Assembly: GCA_951812725.1 (NCBI GenBank)
Contig: OX638330.1
Span: 5,311,405-5,375,404 of the forward strand
Length of the DNA: 64,000 nt
Direction: 5' to 3'
Source of the DNA: an uncultured Caldilineaceae bacterium
GTDB lineage: Bacteria; Chloroflexota; Anaerolineae; Caldilineales; Caldilineaceae
Made by a program: the position numbers and the translations under genes. This document shows, piece by piece, positions 17,661-25,944 of this stretch. The number at the start of each line of letters is the position of its first letter. The first letter of the stretch is position 1. The notes under the pieces are model-generated. The model saw only the letters and a list, made by a program, of their open reading frames with translations, had not been told where the DNA came from and ran no database searches.

Positions 17661-18404
17661 TCAATTCCCGCTATACAAATTATCGTGGAGCGCGTTGGCA
17701 TAGCGGTCTATATTGCGCTCGCGGCGGCGGCCCCCGCTTTCGTCAAGCATACGGTTGCGGGGCGCCTGCGCCTGCGAGCCGGGAACCTGTGTCGCGCCCA
17801 CGCCCGGCACATCCACCCGGTAGGAAGCAGGTGCATCGGCCTGCCGCAGCTTGAGAATGCTGTCAGCCAGCGCCGCGCCCGCCTCCTCCCGCTGCTTCAA
17901 CGCTGTGCTGCCGATCAAATTCTTCACCTGGGTGATTATCCCGAGCAGGTCGTGCGTCGGCTTGGTGCCCGCCCCAATCATCAAACCTGTGACCAGAATG
18001 TCCCACAAATCCGGAACCTGGTCCAGAAAGCCGGGCAGCGTCTGGTTGAGATAACTCATCAAACGCATACCGCTGTAGTTGGAAATCACGACGCCAAGAA
18101 AGATACCTGCCAGCAGGCTGGTGCTGCGTTTGAACGCGACATAGCCGGGCGACTTGAGATCACTGGGCCGCCAGCCCAAAAAGCGCAGCGCGCCCCATTC
18201 GAGATAGTGCCAGCCCAGTTCCATCAAGCGCTCAATCCCGGCCGCTGCCCCCAAAAGCGGAACCATCGCCGGCACAACGGTCGTTATCTCCGTCCCTACC
18301 GTCTGCTCCAACCCCGCCGCCAGCGTCATCTTCGGCAACGCGCCTGCCAGAAATAAACCGCCCCCGACACTCCAACCCAACCGTCGTATCATTCTCATCC
18401 GCAT
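17661..18404 (-). CDS. Membrane protein of unknown function
   Basis: A 247-residue protein. I choose MRMRMIRRLGW (ATG at 18404) because GGGAGAG lies about seven bases upstream. The N-terminus is a signal-like or first membrane helix (WSVGGGLFLAGALPKMTLAAG). Further hydrophobic segments are VVPAMVPLLGAAAGIERLMELGW, STSLLAGIFLGVVISNYSG and LWDILVTGLMIGAGTKPTHDLLG. The last ~80 residues are polar and Arg/Ala-rich (QVPGSQAQAPRNRMLDESGGRRRERN), probably cytoplasmic. The helix-GTKPTHDLLG-amphipathic arrangement is reminiscent of holin-like or phage-tail-associated membrane proteins, but I do not recognise the family. It lies downstream of pepA on the same strand with ~85 bp between, so cotranscription is possible. 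Confidence 0.7.
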   Translation of the reverse strand: MRMRMIRRLGWSVGGGLFLAGALPKMTLAAGLEQTVGTEITTVVPAMVPLLGAAAGIERLMELGWHYLEWGALRFLGWRPSDLKSPGYVAFKRSTSLLAGIFLGVVISNYSGMRLMSYLNQTLPGFLDQVPDLWDILVTGLMIGAGTKPTHDLLGIITQVKNLIGSTALKQREEAGAALADSILKLRQADAPASYRVDVPGVGATQVPGSQAQAPRNRMLDESGGRRRERNIDRYANALHDNLYSGN

Positions 18405-18489
18405 ACCTGTCTCTCCCACTACTGTCTAATTCTTCGTAGCCGGCCTCTGCTTCCTCGTGGTCGCTCGCCCGGCCGCCTGCAACGGAAAA

Positions 18490-20037
18490 TCACGCGCTGG
18501 CCGCGTACCGTTCTGCCAGTTCAACCAGCAGCCGCACGCCGTATCCCGTAGCGCCTTTCGGCGTCTCCGCATTGATCCGGCTGTCGGCCAGCACCATATT
18601 GGCAATATCCAGATGGGCCCAGGGGTAGCCTTCTGTAAAGTGTTCGATAAACTTGGCGCTGCTGCTGACGCCGGCGCGCCCCGCGCTGTTCTTAACCTCG
18701 GCCATATCGCTCTTGATCGGCTTCTCGTACTCCACATCCATCGGGAACGGCCACAAACGGTCTCCACTGTGGTCCGCCGCGGCCATCAACGCCTCTTCCA
18801 AAGAACTGTCGTTGCTGAAAAGACCGGCGCGTATATGCATTCCCAGCGCCGTGCCGATCGCGCCCGTCAACGTCGCCAGATCCACAACTGCAGTGGGGTC
18901 GAAACGGGAGACGTACGCCAGCGCGTCCGCCAGAATCAGCCGTCCCTCCGCGTCCGTACTGATGATCTCCGCCGTCTTGCCCGTCATGCCCGTGATGATA
19001 TCGCCCGGCCGGAACGCCTTGCCGTCCGGCATATTCTCCACACAGGGCGCGATCCCGATCACCCGCCGCCGAACATCAAGGCGGCCAATCGCCTCCATCG
19101 CGCCGATCACCGCCGCCGCGCCCCCCATATCATCCTTCATCTCCCACATGCCGCCCGTGCGTTTGAGGCTGATACCGCCCGTGTCAAAGGTGATGCCCTT
19201 GCCAACAAAGATCAGCGGCGCCTCCGAACTGCCGGCCGGCGCGTGCTCCAGAATAACGAACTGGGCTGGATTGACGCTGCCCTGGCTCACCGCCAGCAGA
19301 ATGCCCATGCCCTCTTCCTGCATCGCAGCCTCGTCCAGCACCGTGATCTTCAAACCGACCTCGGACGCCATCGCCCGCGCGCGGGCCGCCATCTCCACCG
19401 GCGTCAGAATATTGGCCGGCTCGTTAACCAGGTCACGCGCGCTGCAAACCCCGCGGCCGATCGCCTTTCCCCTGGCTACACCGCGTTCAACGTCGGCCAG
19501 CTTGGCCGCGCTGTACTCCACCACCGTACAACTCGCCAACCCCGCGTCTGCATCCTCGCGGCGATACTGTTTCTGCCGGTAGCTGGCCAAAATCGTCCCC
19601 AACGCCACCTCCTGCGCCGCCGCATCCGCATCATGACCGGCAATCCCCGCGCCGTGAACGATCGTCGCCATCGTCTTGACGCCCTTCAACTTGGCCGCGG
19701 TCTGCGCAGCCACCGCCGCCGTCCGCCGGATCTGGCCAATCCCGAACTGCTCACTGCTGCCAAGCCCGACAATCAGCACCCGCGGCGCGGTCAGCCCGCC
19801 TTGTTCTTCCGCTTCATCCGCGCCCGCCCCGCCATTTGCGCGCGCATAGAGCAGCGCCGTCGACTCGGCCTCGCCGCTGAAATCCCCCTGCGCGATCAGC
19901 CGGCTGATCGCGCCATTCAGCGCACGGTCGATCGCGCCCGTCGCGCCGCCCGGCGCGGTAACGCCCGCGAAAAGATTGATGACGATCAGATCGACATCGG
20001 TCTCAGCGATATTCCCTTGCTGTACCCGTAATTCCAT
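18490..20037 (-). CDS. pepA: Leucyl aminopeptidase (M17 family)
   Basis: A 515-residue M17 metallo-aminopeptidase that removes N-terminal residues, preferentially Leu, from peptides; hexameric and cytoplasmic in known members. The two-metal active site is complete: Lys280 and Asp285 in VGKGITFDTGGISLK, Asp303 in KDDMGG, and Asp362/Glu364 with Arg366 in STDAEGRLILADAL. The N-terminal macrodomain-like half is present (residues 1-180). The C-terminus has the usual WAHLDIAN and GATGYGVRLL motifs. The ATG at 20037 is preceded by GAGGAAAC. The length is normal for the family. The leader contains a GGTCAGTGTCC-type tract that recurs elsewhere in the window. Confidence 0.96.
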   Translation of the reverse strand: MELRVQQGNIAETDVDLIVINLFAGVTAPGGATGAIDRALNGAISRLIAQGDFSGEAESTALLYARANGGAGADEAEEQGGLTAPRVLIVGLGSSEQFGIGQIRRTAAVAAQTAAKLKGVKTMATIVHGAGIAGHDADAAAQEVALGTILASYRQKQYRREDADAGLASCTVVEYSAAKLADVERGVARGKAIGRGVCSARDLVNEPANILTPVEMAARARAMASEVGLKITVLDEAAMQEEGMGILLAVSQGSVNPAQFVILEHAPAGSSEAPLIFVGKGITFDTGGISLKRTGGMWEMKDDMGGAAAVIGAMEAIGRLDVRRRVIGIAPCVENMPDGKAFRPGDIITGMTGKTAEIISTDAEGRLILADALAYVSRFDPTAVVDLATLTGAIGTALGMHIRAGLFSNDSSLEEALMAAADHSGDRLWPFPMDVEYEKPIKSDMAEVKNSAGRAGVSSSAKFIEHFTEGYPWAHLDIANMVLADSRINAETPKGATGYGVRLLVELAERYAASA

Positions 20038-20127
20038 GTCCAGTTTCCTCTGGTCACTATCCAGCGGTCAGTGTCCTGTGGTCAGTGCAGCCACCGGCCA
20101 AGAGCCACTGCTAGCTGGTCGTTGGGG

Positions 20128-21384
20128 TTACAGATTCGTGCGTAATCGCGTCGCCGCCGCCTCCAGAATCGCATCCGTCTTGCAAAAACAGAAGCGGGCG
20201 ACATTGGCGGCCAGATGGCTGTGTTCGGGGCTGTAAAATGCGGAGGGCGGGATCGCGGTCACGCCGATCTCCTTCGTCAGCCAGCGGCAGATCTGCACGT
20301 CGCGCGGGTCGTCGGTCGGCAGAGGCGTGTCCAAATCGGTCGTATCAACCAGAATGAAGTAGCTGCCGTGCGGCGTAACCGGCGGGAGTCCGACTTCGAT
20401 CAGCGCCGACAGCAGGATGTCCCGTTTGCCCTGATACATGACACTCAATTCATGCAGGTAGTTGCGCTCTTCCACCTGCTCAAACGCTGCCCCCACCGCT
20501 TCCTGCAGCGGCGTGGTCACCGCAAAAGGAATCCACTGGTGCGCCATCAGCACCGCGTGCGCCAGCGGCTCCGGCGCAATCGCCCAGCCGATCTTCCAGC
20601 CCGTCACGGAGAAAGTCTTGCCCGCGCTGCCCAGCGTAATCGTGCGCTCCCACATGCCCGGCAGCGTCGCCATCCGCACGTGCGGCGTCCCGTCGTAGGT
20701 CATCCACTCGTAGACCTCATCGCTCAGCACCAGCAGATCATGCTCCTGCGCAATCTGCGCCAACGCCAGCAGTTCCTCACGGCTGTACATCTTGCCTACC
20801 GGGTTGAGGGGCGTATTGATGATCAGCAGCTTGGTCTTCGGGCTGATCGCGGCCCGCAAATCTTCCATATCGATCCCCCAATCCGCCGCGCTGGTGGCGC
20901 CGGGCTTGGGCCGCAGGGGAACATAGACCGGTGTTCCGCCCGCCATGATCACCGAAGGCGGATAGCTGTCGTAGAACGGTTCAATCAGGATCACCTCATC
21001 GCCCGGGTCTATCAGCCCCTGCACCGTGGCGTAGATCCCTTCCGTCGCGCCCGTGGTCACGACAATCTCGGTCAGCGGATCCAATTCGCGATCAAAAACC
21101 GGGCTGTACACCGCCGCCAGCGCATTCACCAGCCGCGGGTGGCCCGCGCTGCGCGCATACTGATTGTAGCCGGAGGCCAGCGCAGTGCGCGCCGCCTCAA
21201 TCACAAAATCCGGCGCAGGGAAATCGGGAAACCCTTGCCCCAGATTGATCGCATCATATTCCAAAGACAAGGCAGAATACTCGGCGAAAACGGTCGTTCC
21301 GAAGGACTGAACCCGAACTGCTGCTTGCGTTGACACGGTGGCGCGTTCCTTAAAACCGGTGGTCGAAAGCTCTTGCGCCCGCAT
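20128..21384 (-). CDS. Class I/II pyridoxal-phosphate aminotransferase
   Basis: A 418-residue fold-type I aminotransferase. Residues seen: NLGQGFPDFP (48-57), TTGATEGIYA for phosphate binding, Asn190...Asn194-Pro (NTPLNPVG), Asp222 and Tyr225 (SDEVYE), the Schiff-base Lys256 in GSAGKTFSVTGWKIGW, and an Arg near FCFCKTD at the end where substrate carboxylate is usually bound. The sequence style (QGFPDF, SAGKTFSVTGWK) matches the kynurenine/methionine aminotransferase group (YbdL, KAT-like), so the amino donor may be Met, Phe or kynurenine. The first ~18 residues are not conserved in style, and a GTG at about residue 17 is an alternative start. It lies 90 bp upstream of pepA on the same strand. 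Confidence 0.9.
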   Translation of the reverse strand: MRAQELSTTGFKERATVSTQAAVRVQSFGTTVFAEYSALSLEYDAINLGQGFPDFPAPDFVIEAARTALASGYNQYARSAGHPRLVNALAAVYSPVFDRELDPLTEIVVTTGATEGIYATVQGLIDPGDEVILIEPFYDSYPPSVIMAGGTPVYVPLRPKPGATSAADWGIDMEDLRAAISPKTKLLIINTPLNPVGKMYSREELLALAQIAQEHDLLVLSDEVYEWMTYDGTPHVRMATLPGMWERTITLGSAGKTFSVTGWKIGWAIAPEPLAHAVLMAHQWIPFAVTTPLQEAVGAAFEQVEERNYLHELSVMYQGKRDILLSALIEVGLPPVTPHGSYFILVDTTDLDTPLPTDDPRDVQICRWLTKEIGVTAIPPSAFYSPEHSHLAANVARFCFCKTDAILEAAATRLRTNL

Positions 21385-21558
21385 CCTGTGCGCACCTGCA
21401 AAAGCCCGAGTTTGTGGCTGGTGGTTAGGTTCCGTTGACCTCTAACGACAACTGCTGAAATCAGACAACAACAGGATGCCTGTAGACTCGGAGTAACTTC
21501 CTGGCTTCTGGTAGGCAATCTTAGTCAGCCACCGGATACAAGTGGGGTTACTAAGAAC

Positions 21559-21843
21559 GTAACTACGCAGCCGCAACTGATTCGCAACCCTGAACGAGGG
21601 GAGCAAAGATGTTCTTTCTCCCCTCAATGTTGTCATTTGGGCGGTCGGGCCTTCGGCCCTCCCTTGTGCAGGGGCTGCGCCCCCGCAACGCCCCCCTACA
21701 AAACCATCCCTCACCGACCGTGTGCCTTCTTAGCAACGTGTCGGCTGGCGAGCATGGCGGCGACTGCACACCAGTTGCGTCTCCAAGAGCCTGAATGGTT
21801 CCAGGGATGACTGGCTGGTCAAGTACTGTGGCTTAGCAGTTAC
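21559..21843. mobile_element. 285-bp MITE-like element, copy 1
   Basis: A noncoding 285-bp block whose second copy at 55272-55556 has exactly the same length and roughly 85-90% identity by eye. Its ends are inverted repeats: left GTAACTACGCAGCC and the complement of the right end GTAACTGCTAAGCC (11 of 14 match). It carries the twin-hairpin core in its middle. Flanking CTAAGAAC (left) and CTAAAAAC (right) could be an 8-bp target duplication with one mismatch. It encodes no protein and must depend on an external transposase. It sits between the aminotransferase leader and tRNA-Arg. Confidence 0.65.
21641..21697. repeat. Twin-hairpin repeat core, copy 1
   Basis: Two adjacent hairpins: GGGCC-TTC-GGCCC, then GGGGC-TGC-GCCCC flanked by TGC/GCA. 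The same ~57-bp core recurs at 50117, 50316, 53405 and 55354. It is a REP-like palindromic unit; here it is the centre of the 285-bp element. Confidence 0.8.
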
Positions 21844-22092
21844 CTAAAAACCAAAAAATTTGAAACTAAGAACTCTCCCAGTACACAGTTTCGCCCGCCG
21901 CGTACTGTTTGACAACCGAAAACCGTTCAGTGGCAACCGGAAAGAATGATAGCATAGGGAGGCCCGAAAGTCATCTATAAACGCGCGAGCAACGGCTCTC
22001 CAACCGCCCGGCGCACTATGGTGCCGGGCGCCGTTTCAGGAACGTCGTTTGCCTAACGAGCAACCGCTGTGGTATCGTTCTCAGTGCGCCAT

Positions 22093-22164
22093 GCCCCCGT
22101 AGCTCAGTGGATAGAGCATCGGCCTCCGGAGCCGGGAGCACAGGTTCGAATCCTGTCGGGGGTA
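22093..22164 (+). tRNA. tRNA-Arg (anticodon CCG)
   Basis: A cloverleaf folds cleanly. The acceptor is GCCCCCG with CGGGGGT plus discriminator A, and the D arm is GCTC...GAGC. The anticodon stem-loop TCGGC-CTCCGGA-GCCGG has CCG at positions 34-36 (reads Arg codon CGG). The T arm is ACAGG-TTCGAAT-CCTGT. No CCA is encoded. It stands alone between a repeat element and cofE, followed by an intrinsic terminator ten bases downstream. Confidence 0.95.
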
Positions 22165-22173
22165 CTATTCCCA

Positions 22174-22201
22174 AGGAGTGAGATTATCTCGCTCCTTTTT
22201 T
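22174..22201 (+). terminator. Rho-independent terminator of tRNA-Arg
   Basis: AGGAGTGAG, a five-base loop, then CTCGCTCCT (nine pairs with one G-U) followed by a run of six T. It lies ten bases after the tRNA. It ends 15 bp before the stop codon of the convergent cofE gene and may serve both. Confidence 0.85.
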
Positions 22202-22215
22202 GTATCCTCCACTCC

Positions 22216-23013
22216 TCAACGAAATAAGTCATTCTCCGCCGGACGCTGAATCGACCGCGCCGGCGCATCCGCCGCGTCCGGCCGCCTGTAGCCGCGAATA
22301 ATCGCCGCCGGCCGGCCCTCACTGCTCTGACCCATCACCAGCGTCGCCGCCGCGCACAGCTCATCGATGATGCACTCTTCGCTCGCGACCAGTTCGTATC
22401 CGAACAGATCTGTCAGCCCTCGCTGGTCCCACAGCGCCGGCAGACCCGCACAGCCAATACAGACGCCAACCGTTCCCATCTTCCACGGCCGCCCGTGGCT
22501 GTCGCTGATCAGGACCGCCACCGCAGCGCCGGTCTCCTCCAGAATACGGCCGCGTATCGCCGTCGCGCTCGCATCCGCGTCCGCCGGCAGTAGCGCCACC
22601 GTCTCCTCCTCCTCCGGCGCCACATTCGAATGGTCCAACCCGGCGTGCGCGCACACCCAACCGCTGCTCTGCTCGACGATCAAAACGCCCGCGCGTGCGC
22701 GCACGACCGCATTACTGTCGTCCAGAACCGCCTGCACCACCCGCGCGTCTTTCCCTGTCCCCTCCGCCAGCCGCACCGCCTCCTCGCCCGGCGTCACATC
22801 CGCCAGCCGGACCAGCCGCCCTTCCGCCTTGCTGACGATCTTCTGCGCTATCACCAGAACATCCCCGGTTTCCAGGGAAAGTCCCGCAGCCGCGGCTGCC
22901 TCAATAATCAGCCCCGCCACATCATCACCCGGCTGCACCAGCGGTATGCCCGGGATCGGAAAAATTTCGATGCCCCCCTGCTCAGGGGGCCGCTGCGAGC
23001 GGCTGTCGTTCAT
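22216..23013 (-). CDS. cofE: CofE-type coenzyme F420-0:L-glutamate ligase
   Basis: A 265-residue protein starting at MNDSRSQRPP; the ATG at 23013 shares one base with the TGA of the upstream yqeB gene (TGATG), with GAGGAG upstream. CofE adds gamma-linked glutamates to coenzyme F420-0 with GTP. Motifs seen: PGDDVAGLI (substrate loop), DVLVIAQKIVSKAEGR, GLDHSNV, ISDSHGRPWKMGTVGVCIGCAG, and SSEGRPAAIIRGYR near the end. The family length is ~250. It is cytoplasmic. Coupling to yqeB suggests a shared cofactor-related role; a pure F420 role is not certain, because no other F420 gene (cofC, D, G, H) is in the window. The presence of CofE supports a Chloroflexota or actinobacterial-type metabolism. 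Confidence 0.9.
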   Translation of the reverse strand: MNDSRSQRPPEQGGIEIFPIPGIPLVQPGDDVAGLIIEAAAAAGLSLETGDVLVIAQKIVSKAEGRLVRLADVTPGEEAVRLAEGTGKDARVVQAVLDDSNAVVRARAGVLIVEQSSGWVCAHAGLDHSNVAPEEEETVALLPADADASATAIRGRILEETGAAVAVLISDSHGRPWKMGTVGVCIGCAGLPALWDQRGLTDLFGYELVASEECIIDELCAAATLVMGQSSEGRPAAIIRGYRRPDAADAPARSIQRPAENDLFR

Positions 23014-23927
23014 CAGAATCCCATCTCCTCGGTGACGCTGTCGTCGCTTCTGCCAAAGTGCCAGTACAGGAAAGCCTCCACCACACCGCCGCCCACAGCC
23101 AGTGACTTGTCGGAGATGCAAAAGGCGTGCCGGGGATCGTCGCGCGGGTCAATATCGCCGATCTTCAGGCCCGGCCGCAGCGCAACACTCTCGTGGATCA
23201 GGCCGCGCAGCACGCCCGTAAACGGCGCCAACAACGGCGTCTCCTCGCCCGACGGCTGCAGAACCCTGCCATATGGTTCCCCGGCCTGCACACGTTCGCC
23301 GATGCGCGCCAGTGCCTGAAAGCTTCCTGCCGCAGGCGCACGCAGCACCCGCGTCGCCTTTGCCTCGACCGCCGGGCCGCGCTCGCCGCTCACTCCAGTT
23401 TCATTGCCACTTGGCGGCGTCCAAATCGCGCCTGGCTTGCCCGTATCGGCTTCGGCCGCACCCTCCCAGATCGTCCGTCCCAGGCTGGGGCCCCGGTTCG
23501 TCTCGATCACAACATGGCAATCGACGCCCGCCTCAAAGCCCGGCCCCAGCGCCGCCACGAACGCCGCGCTGTCCAGGGTTGTGCCAGTATTCGTCTTCGC
23601 AAGAACCGCGTCGACAACCGCCGATGGCGCCAACTCCTCGATCGCCTCCGCCTCCGGATCGACCACAACCGGGATCTCCCCCGCATCCAGCACCTCCGGC
23701 ACATCCGCCGTCAGCGCTCTGCGCGCCGTGATCCCTTCCACCTCGTGCTCTTCGTCATACACCGCTTGCGCAAACGCCACCGAACGCCTTACCGTCAGCG
23801 GGCAGGGCAGCTCGGTCATCACCACCGGAATGCCGCAGCGGTGCAGCCGCCAGGCCACACCGGTCGCCAGGTCGCCGGCACCCTTTACCAGCACCAGCAG
23901 ATCGTCAAAAGGGTTTTCGTCTCTCAT
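23013..23927 (-). CDS. yqeB: YqeB family selenium-dependent molybdenum hydroxylase accessory protein
   Basis: A 304-residue protein. The N-terminal LVLVKGAGDLATGVAWRLHRCG is the diagnostic nucleotide-binding-like start of YqeB (TIGR03309 type). PCPLTVRRSVAFAQAVYDE, DAVLAKTNTGTTLD, GPGFEAGVDCHVVIETNRG and a C-terminal biotinyl-lipoyl-like region (APAAGSFQALARIGERVQAGEPYG) follow. The end has ISDKSLAVGGGVVEAFLYW. In known genomes YqeB co-occurs with YqeC and selenium-containing molybdenum hydroxylases (xanthine dehydrogenase type) and is thought to help mature the labile-selenium cofactor. It begins divergently from tsaC with a ~170-bp shared upstream region, and is translationally coupled to cofE downstream. 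The molecular function remains unproven even in the family. Confidence 0.9.
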   Translation of the reverse strand: MRDENPFDDLLVLVKGAGDLATGVAWRLHRCGIPVVMTELPCPLTVRRSVAFAQAVYDEEHEVEGITARRALTADVPEVLDAGEIPVVVDPEAEAIEELAPSAVVDAVLAKTNTGTTLDSAAFVAALGPGFEAGVDCHVVIETNRGPSLGRTIWEGAAEADTGKPGAIWTPPSGNETGVSGERGPAVEAKATRVLRAPAAGSFQALARIGERVQAGEPYGRVLQPSGEETPLLAPFTGVLRGLIHESVALRPGLKIGDIDPRDDPRHAFCISDKSLAVGGGVVEAFLYWHFGRSDDSVTEEMGF

Positions 23928-24098
23928 ATCGCTATCATTGTTGACGTACTGTTAAGCCATCAGTAGTATACACAGGGCACAGTAAAGCTAAAATAACCAT
24001 GCAGGCTCTTGCAAGTGCGCAAACTCCCCCAGTCGCAAAAGCCTTTGCATCGAGATGTACGAGTATGGAGTTGTACGATCTGTAGCGGAGCGGAACTG

Positions 24099-24743
24099 AT
24101 GACAGTCGTGATTGCGGCTGACCAAGCGAACGCGCTGGAAAAGGCAGCGGCTGCCCTGGAGCAGGGCGCCGTCATCGGTGTGCCCACCGATACCGTCTAT
24201 GGCCTTGTCTGTCTCTACAACGACGCAGCCGCCATCGACCGGCTGTTCGCAGCAAAAGAGCGCCCCAGCCAAAAGGCCCTGCCCGTCCTGCTGGGCGACG
24301 CCGAGCAGGCAAGCGCGGTTGTGCGCTCGGCGCGCCAAGCCGCGGCCCAGGCCCTGATCGAGCGCTACTGGCCCGGCCCGTTAACGCTCGTACTGCCCGC
24401 GCGCAGCAACCTGCCGCCAGCCCTTACCGCCGGCGGCGACACCGTCGGCGTACGCCTGCCCGCCCATTCGTTCCTGCGCGCCCTCGCCCGTCGCGTCGGC
24501 CCGCTTGCCTCCTCCAGCGCCAACCGCAGCGGCGAGCCCCCCTGCGCGACACCCGCCGCCGTCCTCGCCCAACTCGACGGCCGCATCCCTCTCCTCATCG
24601 ACGCCGGCCCCGCCCCCCTCGCCCAGGCCAGCACCGTCCTCGACCTCAGCGCACCGCAGCCAATACTGCTCCGGGAAGGCCCGATCGGCCCGCAAGAGCT
24701 CGCCGCGGCCGGGATACGCCCAGGAGTGCGCAGTGAGAAGTGA
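24099..24743 (+). CDS. tsaC: L-threonylcarbamoyladenylate synthase (TsaC/YrdC/Sua5 domain)
   Basis: A 214-residue protein starting at MTVVIAADQ (ATG at 24099, GGAG nine bases upstream; the longer frame is not conserved). It makes threonylcarbamoyl-AMP from Thr, bicarbonate and ATP, the first step of the t6A37 modification of ANN-decoding tRNAs. YrdC fold motifs: GAVIGVPTDTVYGL (residues ~28-41), KERPSQKALPVLL, YWPGPLTLVLP, GVRLPAH, SSANRSGEPP. It lacks the Sua5 C-terminal domain, so it is the short TsaC form. The next gene's GTG start lies 11 bp inside this gene, so translation is probably coupled to a glycosyltransferase, an arrangement without an obvious functional link. Confidence 0.94.
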   Translation: MTVVIAADQANALEKAAAALEQGAVIGVPTDTVYGLVCLYNDAAAIDRLFAAKERPSQKALPVLLGDAEQASAVVRSARQAAAQALIERYWPGPLTLVLPARSNLPPALTAGGDTVGVRLPAHSFLRALARRVGPLASSSANRSGEPPCATPAAVLAQLDGRIPLLIDAGPAPLAQASTVLDLSAPQPILLREGPIGPQELAAAGIRPGVRSEK

Positions 24744-25944
24744 AACCCAGGGAGCAGGCGAAGCACTCTCTCCCCGCTCCTCTTCACTCTCTCCTCTATC
24801 CATAGGCATCGACGCCTCCCGCAGCCTGCGGTCCGAGCCCACCGGCACCGAATTCTACTCACGCCAGATCATCGGCCACATGCTCGCCGCGCCCAGCGAT
24901 CGTCTCGCCTTCCGCCTTTACGCGCCGGAGGAGCCCACCGCCGAAGCGATGCGCGGCGACGCCCCGCCCCCGCACGACCAGCGCGCCGTGACCGTTCGCA
25001 CCCTGCCGGGCAACCGCCTCTGGACCCACCGCACGCTCGCCTGGGAAATCAGCCGCCGCCCGCCGCACGCGCTCTTCGTGCCCGCCCACGTCGTCCCCTT
25101 CCTACCGCCCGCGCTGCTGCCCCCCACCGTCGTCACCCTGCATGACATCGGCTATCGCTACTTCCCCCGCGCCCATACCGCCCTGCAGCGCCTCTATCTC
25201 GAGCTCTCCACCCGCTGGAGCGCCGCCGCCGCCCAGCGCATCATCGCCGTCAGCCGTCAGACCGCCAACGATCTGCAGCGCTTCTACGGCGTGCCCGAAG
25301 CCAAAATCCGCGTCATCCACGAGGCCCCCATACCACGCCCGCCTGCTCAACGCGCCGCCGCAAACGGCCAGGACGCCGCGCACCCACCGGTCTTCCAACG
25401 ACCGTTCGCCCTCTATGTCGGCACTATCCAGCCCCGCAAAAATCTGCTGCGCCTCATCGACGCCTTCGCGCGCCTCGTACAGCAGCACGAAATCGGCTGG
25501 GACCTCGTCCTGGTCGGGCGCCGCGGCTGGCTCAGCCAGGAGTACGAACGCCATACCGCCGCCCGCGGACTGACCGGCCGCGTCCACTTCCCCGGCTATC
25601 TGCCCGACGACGCCGTCGCCGCCTTGATGGAAAATGCGCTCTTCTTTGCCTTCCCGTCTCTATTCGAAGGCTTCGGTCTGCCCGTACTTGAAGCCCAAAC
25701 CATAGGAGTCGCCGTTATGTGCGCCAAAAACTCTGCCCTGCCCGAAATCGCCGGCGACGCCGCCCTGCTCGTCGACCCCGAGGACGTCGACGAAATCGCC
25801 GCCGCCATGCTGCGCCTCAGCCAGGACGAGAACCTGCGCCAGGGGCTGATCGCCAAAGGCTATGAAAATGTCAAACGTTTTTCGTGGGAAAAAGCCGCCC
25901 GCGAGACGCTGGCCGTGCTCAAAGAGGCCGCCGCCAAAAAATGA
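24733..25944 (+). CDS. Family 4 glycosyltransferase (GT-B fold)
   Basis: A 403-residue protein. I place the start at GTG 24733, because AGGAG lies seven bases before it; it overlaps tsaC by 11 bp. After a short Ser/Arg-rich lead (RSETQGAGEALSPRSSSLSP), the N-domain begins GIDASRSLRSEPTGTEFYS and continues with VVTLHDIGYRYFP and IIAVSRQTANDL. The C-domain has the donor-binding FALYVGTIQPRKNL, VHFPGYLPDDAVAALM and the E-x7-E motif EGFGLPVLEA. It is a retaining GT4 enzyme transferring a hexose, mannose-like sugar or similar to a polysaccharide or lipid-linked acceptor, probably at the inner face of the membrane. The ATG of the next gene overlaps its stop by four bases (ATGA). Acceptor and donor are not readable. 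Confidence 0.92.
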   Translation: MRSETQGAGEALSPRSSSLSPLSIGIDASRSLRSEPTGTEFYSRQIIGHMLAAPSDRLAFRLYAPEEPTAEAMRGDAPPPHDQRAVTVRTLPGNRLWTHRTLAWEISRRPPHALFVPAHVVPFLPPALLPPTVVTLHDIGYRYFPRAHTALQRLYLELSTRWSAAAAQRIIAVSRQTANDLQRFYGVPEAKIRVIHEAPIPRPPAQRAAANGQDAAHPPVFQRPFALYVGTIQPRKNLLRLIDAFARLVQQHEIGWDLVLVGRRGWLSQEYERHTAARGLTGRVHFPGYLPDDAVAALMENALFFAFPSLFEGFGLPVLEAQTIGVAVMCAKNSALPEIAGDAALLVDPEDVDEIAAAMLRLSQDENLRQGLIAKGYENVKRFSWEKAARETLAVLKEAAAKK

